This document shows, in pieces, positions 62,104 to 64,000 of a DNA stretch of 64,000 bases; positions within the stretch are counted from its first letter, which is position 1, and every line of letters starts with the position of its first letter. This stretch comes from Smittia aterrima (taxonomy: Eukaryota > Arthropoda > Insecta > Diptera > Chironomidae), in assembly GCA_033063855.1 (NCBI GenBank), contig CP093830.1:21328854-21392853 (forward strand), read 5' to 3'. The position numbers were made by a program, and so were the translations under genes. The notes below the pieces were generated by a model, which had not been told where the DNA came from, ran no database searches, and was given only the letters and a program-made list of their open reading frames with translations.

Positions 62104-63866
62104 ATGCTGAACAAGAATTCAGTTCTTTCCAGACTTACAGAATCGTTTTCGCCATCGAACTCAGCGACGAGTCAACAACAGAATGAAAGCCCAAGTCGAG
62201 TTGTCTCGGAAACTGCACAATCTCAAGGTAAACAATTGTCCCTGTCCTCTAACGACCTCTCATTGATCAGCCTTAATTAGTTTTAGGATCGCCAAACAGG
62301 AGTTTGAACATAAACGATGACTTCAAGGACAAAGTGGAAACAAAGATAATTTCGCTATGGCACAACATGAAATACGGTTGGAGTGGGAAGATGAAGTCAA
62401 ACTTCAGCAAAGAGTCAGCAATTTGGGTTCTTGGCAGATGTTACCACAACAAAATGACTCCGTTGCCTTCAATGGAAGCTTCCGTTGAATTAAAGAACTT
62501 GACAGTGAACTTTGAAAATAAATTGATGACCTCATCCATGCACGAAGAGCTGCCGACATCGTCAGAAGTTTATGTGAATGCTCAAACACCAACAAGCACT
62601 GACGGAGACAATGATTCCATTGATCGAGCTATTGAACCAGCTGAAGAAACTGGCCAAGATGTTGCTGGCAACTACGAAGAAGGAATCGATGGATTCAAGA
62701 AAGATTTTATTTCCCGATTGTGGATGACTTACCGAAGAGATTTCGCCATGATGAGTGTCGAACCAACGAGCAACCTATCGAGCGGTGGATACACTTCTGA
62801 TTGTGGCTGGGGTTGCATGATTCGCTCAGGACAAATGTTGTTAGCTCAAGCGTTGGTGATTCACTTCCTTGGAAGAAGTTGGCGTTACGATCCTGACTCA
62901 CAAATTACATCAACAGCAGAAGATCACATTCATCGTAGAATCGTAAGATGGTTTGGTGATCAAGTATCGAGGAACAGTCCATTCTCGATTCATTCTCTTG
63001 TTGAAATCGGGAAAACGACTGGAAAGAAAGTTGGCGAATGGTATGGACCTGGAGCTGTTGCTCATCTCTTGAAACAAGCAGTGAAGCAATCAGCTCGTGA
63101 GAATCTCGATTTGGCGTCGCTTCATGTTTACGTAGCGCAAGACTGCACAATCTACAATCAAGACATCTTTGACGAATGTTACTCTCGAGAAAACCAATCA
63201 GTGCCGTGGAAACAAAACCAAAATCTTCCGAGTTCATCATCGTCTCGTGTACTTTCAACTTGGAAATCTTTGATTCTTCTTATTCCGCTTCGATTGGGTC
63301 ACGACAAGTTAAATCCAATCTACGGCGATTGTCTGAAAGCGATGCTGAGTCTCGAATGGTGCATTGGGATTATTGGAGGACGACCAAAGCATTCACTTTA
63401 TTTTGTTGGATATCAAGACGATAAACTTATTCATCTCGATCCTCATTACTGCCAAGACATGTGTGATGTCAACACTGAGAACTTTTCTCTCGCAAGCTTT
63501 CATTGCAAGTCAGCAAGAAAAATGAAAATAATGAAAATGGATCCAAGTTGTTGCTTAGGATTCTACATCTCTTCGAAGAACGACTACGATCGATTTCAAA
63601 GCAGCGTTCAACCTTATCTCCTCCCAGTGAAAAATTACATCGAGCGACCTCATCATCAACAGAATTGTGTGACTCCACAAAGAAGCTTCGGACTTGAATA
63701 CAACTATCCGATGTTCTCGTTCTGTGCTGGTCGACTCAGAGATCAAGATGTCGAGCATCTCATCGTTAGAAACAATTTTCCTTCACCAGATCCTCGATCG
63801 CATGCCACGAATCGATTCAGCGAAGATGAAGAAGACGATGGAATTGAAGACTTTGTTATCGTCTGA
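62104..63866 (+). CDS. Atg4: Atg4 cysteine protease, copy 2
   Basis: Exons 62,104-62,227 and 62,287-63,866 give 567 residues, with the same catalytic cysteine 218 and D426/H428 as copy 1. I find only two amino-acid differences in the long exon, and the 59-nt intron is identical, so both copies are intact and either very recent or kept alike by gene conversion. They lie in inverted orientation about 46 kb apart. Each sits head to head with a centrosomin gene; this copy has the full-length partner and so probably occupies the ancestral locus. Confidence 0.92.
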
Positions 63867-64000
63867 AATTAATTTAATTTTACATTCCCCGACCATCGAC
63901 TTATCATTAATTTTTTTTGTGATCCCCTCCGAAGACAAAATAATAAAAGAATTTAATTTAATTTCATGAATTTATTTAAGATCTAACTTGTTAATAAATG
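63867..64000 (-). other. Atg4 3' flank running into the 3' flank of an unseen FBL gene
   Basis: Read on the minus strand, the last 70 bases (AACAAGTTAGATCTTAAATA onward) match 3,120-3,180, the 3' flank of FBL2 next to Atg4 remnant B. An FBL gene on the minus strand is therefore expected just beyond the right edge, mirroring the FBL6-Atg4 arrangement on the left. Confidence 0.65.

Noticed and set aside
1..64000. tRNA or rRNA genes
   Set aside because: No cloverleaf with conserved T-arm and anticodon context and no rRNA-like stretch was noticed on either strand; a covariance-model scan would be needed to be certain.

Overview
The window looks like nuclear DNA of an insect, most likely a dipteran and plausibly a chironomid midge. 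It is AT-rich and compact. Its spliceosomal introns are mostly 50-70 nt with clean GT-AG ends, and its conserved genes are typical animal or insect ones: Atg4, centrosomin, invadolysin, spindle-E, Tsc1, mitochondrial GatB and CFAP58. The order-level guess is inference; nothing in the window proves the species.

Layout. Bases 1-14,250 hold six plus-strand members of a young F-box/leucine-rich-repeat family (named FBL1-FBL6 here), interrupted by the ciliary gene CFAP58 (4,987-7,818) and a small secreted cysteine-rich protein (11,820-12,131, minus). Bases 14,437-17,219 hold a head-to-head pair, Atg4 copy 1 (minus) and a short centrosomin-like gene (plus). An invadolysin (M8 metalloprotease) gene follows at 17,491-21,582. 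Bases 22,049-47,908 are an almost pure minus-strand tandem array, FBL7-FBL19, with a unit of about 1.9-2.0 kb. Within it one gene is split by a 976-bp foldback element, and another appears to have had its middle replaced by an IRE1-like pseudokinase gene. Bases 48,356-61,714 are single-copy genes: spn-E (minus), Tsc1 (minus), GatB (plus) and full-length centrosomin (minus). Atg4 copy 2 (plus, 62,104-63,866) closes the window. The last bases match the 3' flank of another FBL gene that should lie just past the right edge.

How it fits together. The two Atg4-centrosomin pairs form a large inverted duplication. Its arms are about 1.9 kb and almost identical across Atg4, while the attached centrosomin copies have diverged strongly. 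Three small remnants of the Atg4 3' end and one remnant of CFAP58 are scattered between the left-hand FBL genes. They record that FBL genes were copied together with pieces of their neighbours. Most FBL genes carry the same upstream sequence (a box GTAGTTTACCAGCGGATTTG followed by a short palindrome around TTCTAATTAGAA or TTCTTATAAGAA) and the same short 5'UTR intron, so the family is probably co-regulated.

The main novelty candidates are the FBL array with its shared promoter, the mosaic FBL genes, the foldback insertion, the IRE1-like pseudokinase inside the array, the stand-alone centrosomin CM1 protein, and the homogenised Atg4 inverted repeat.
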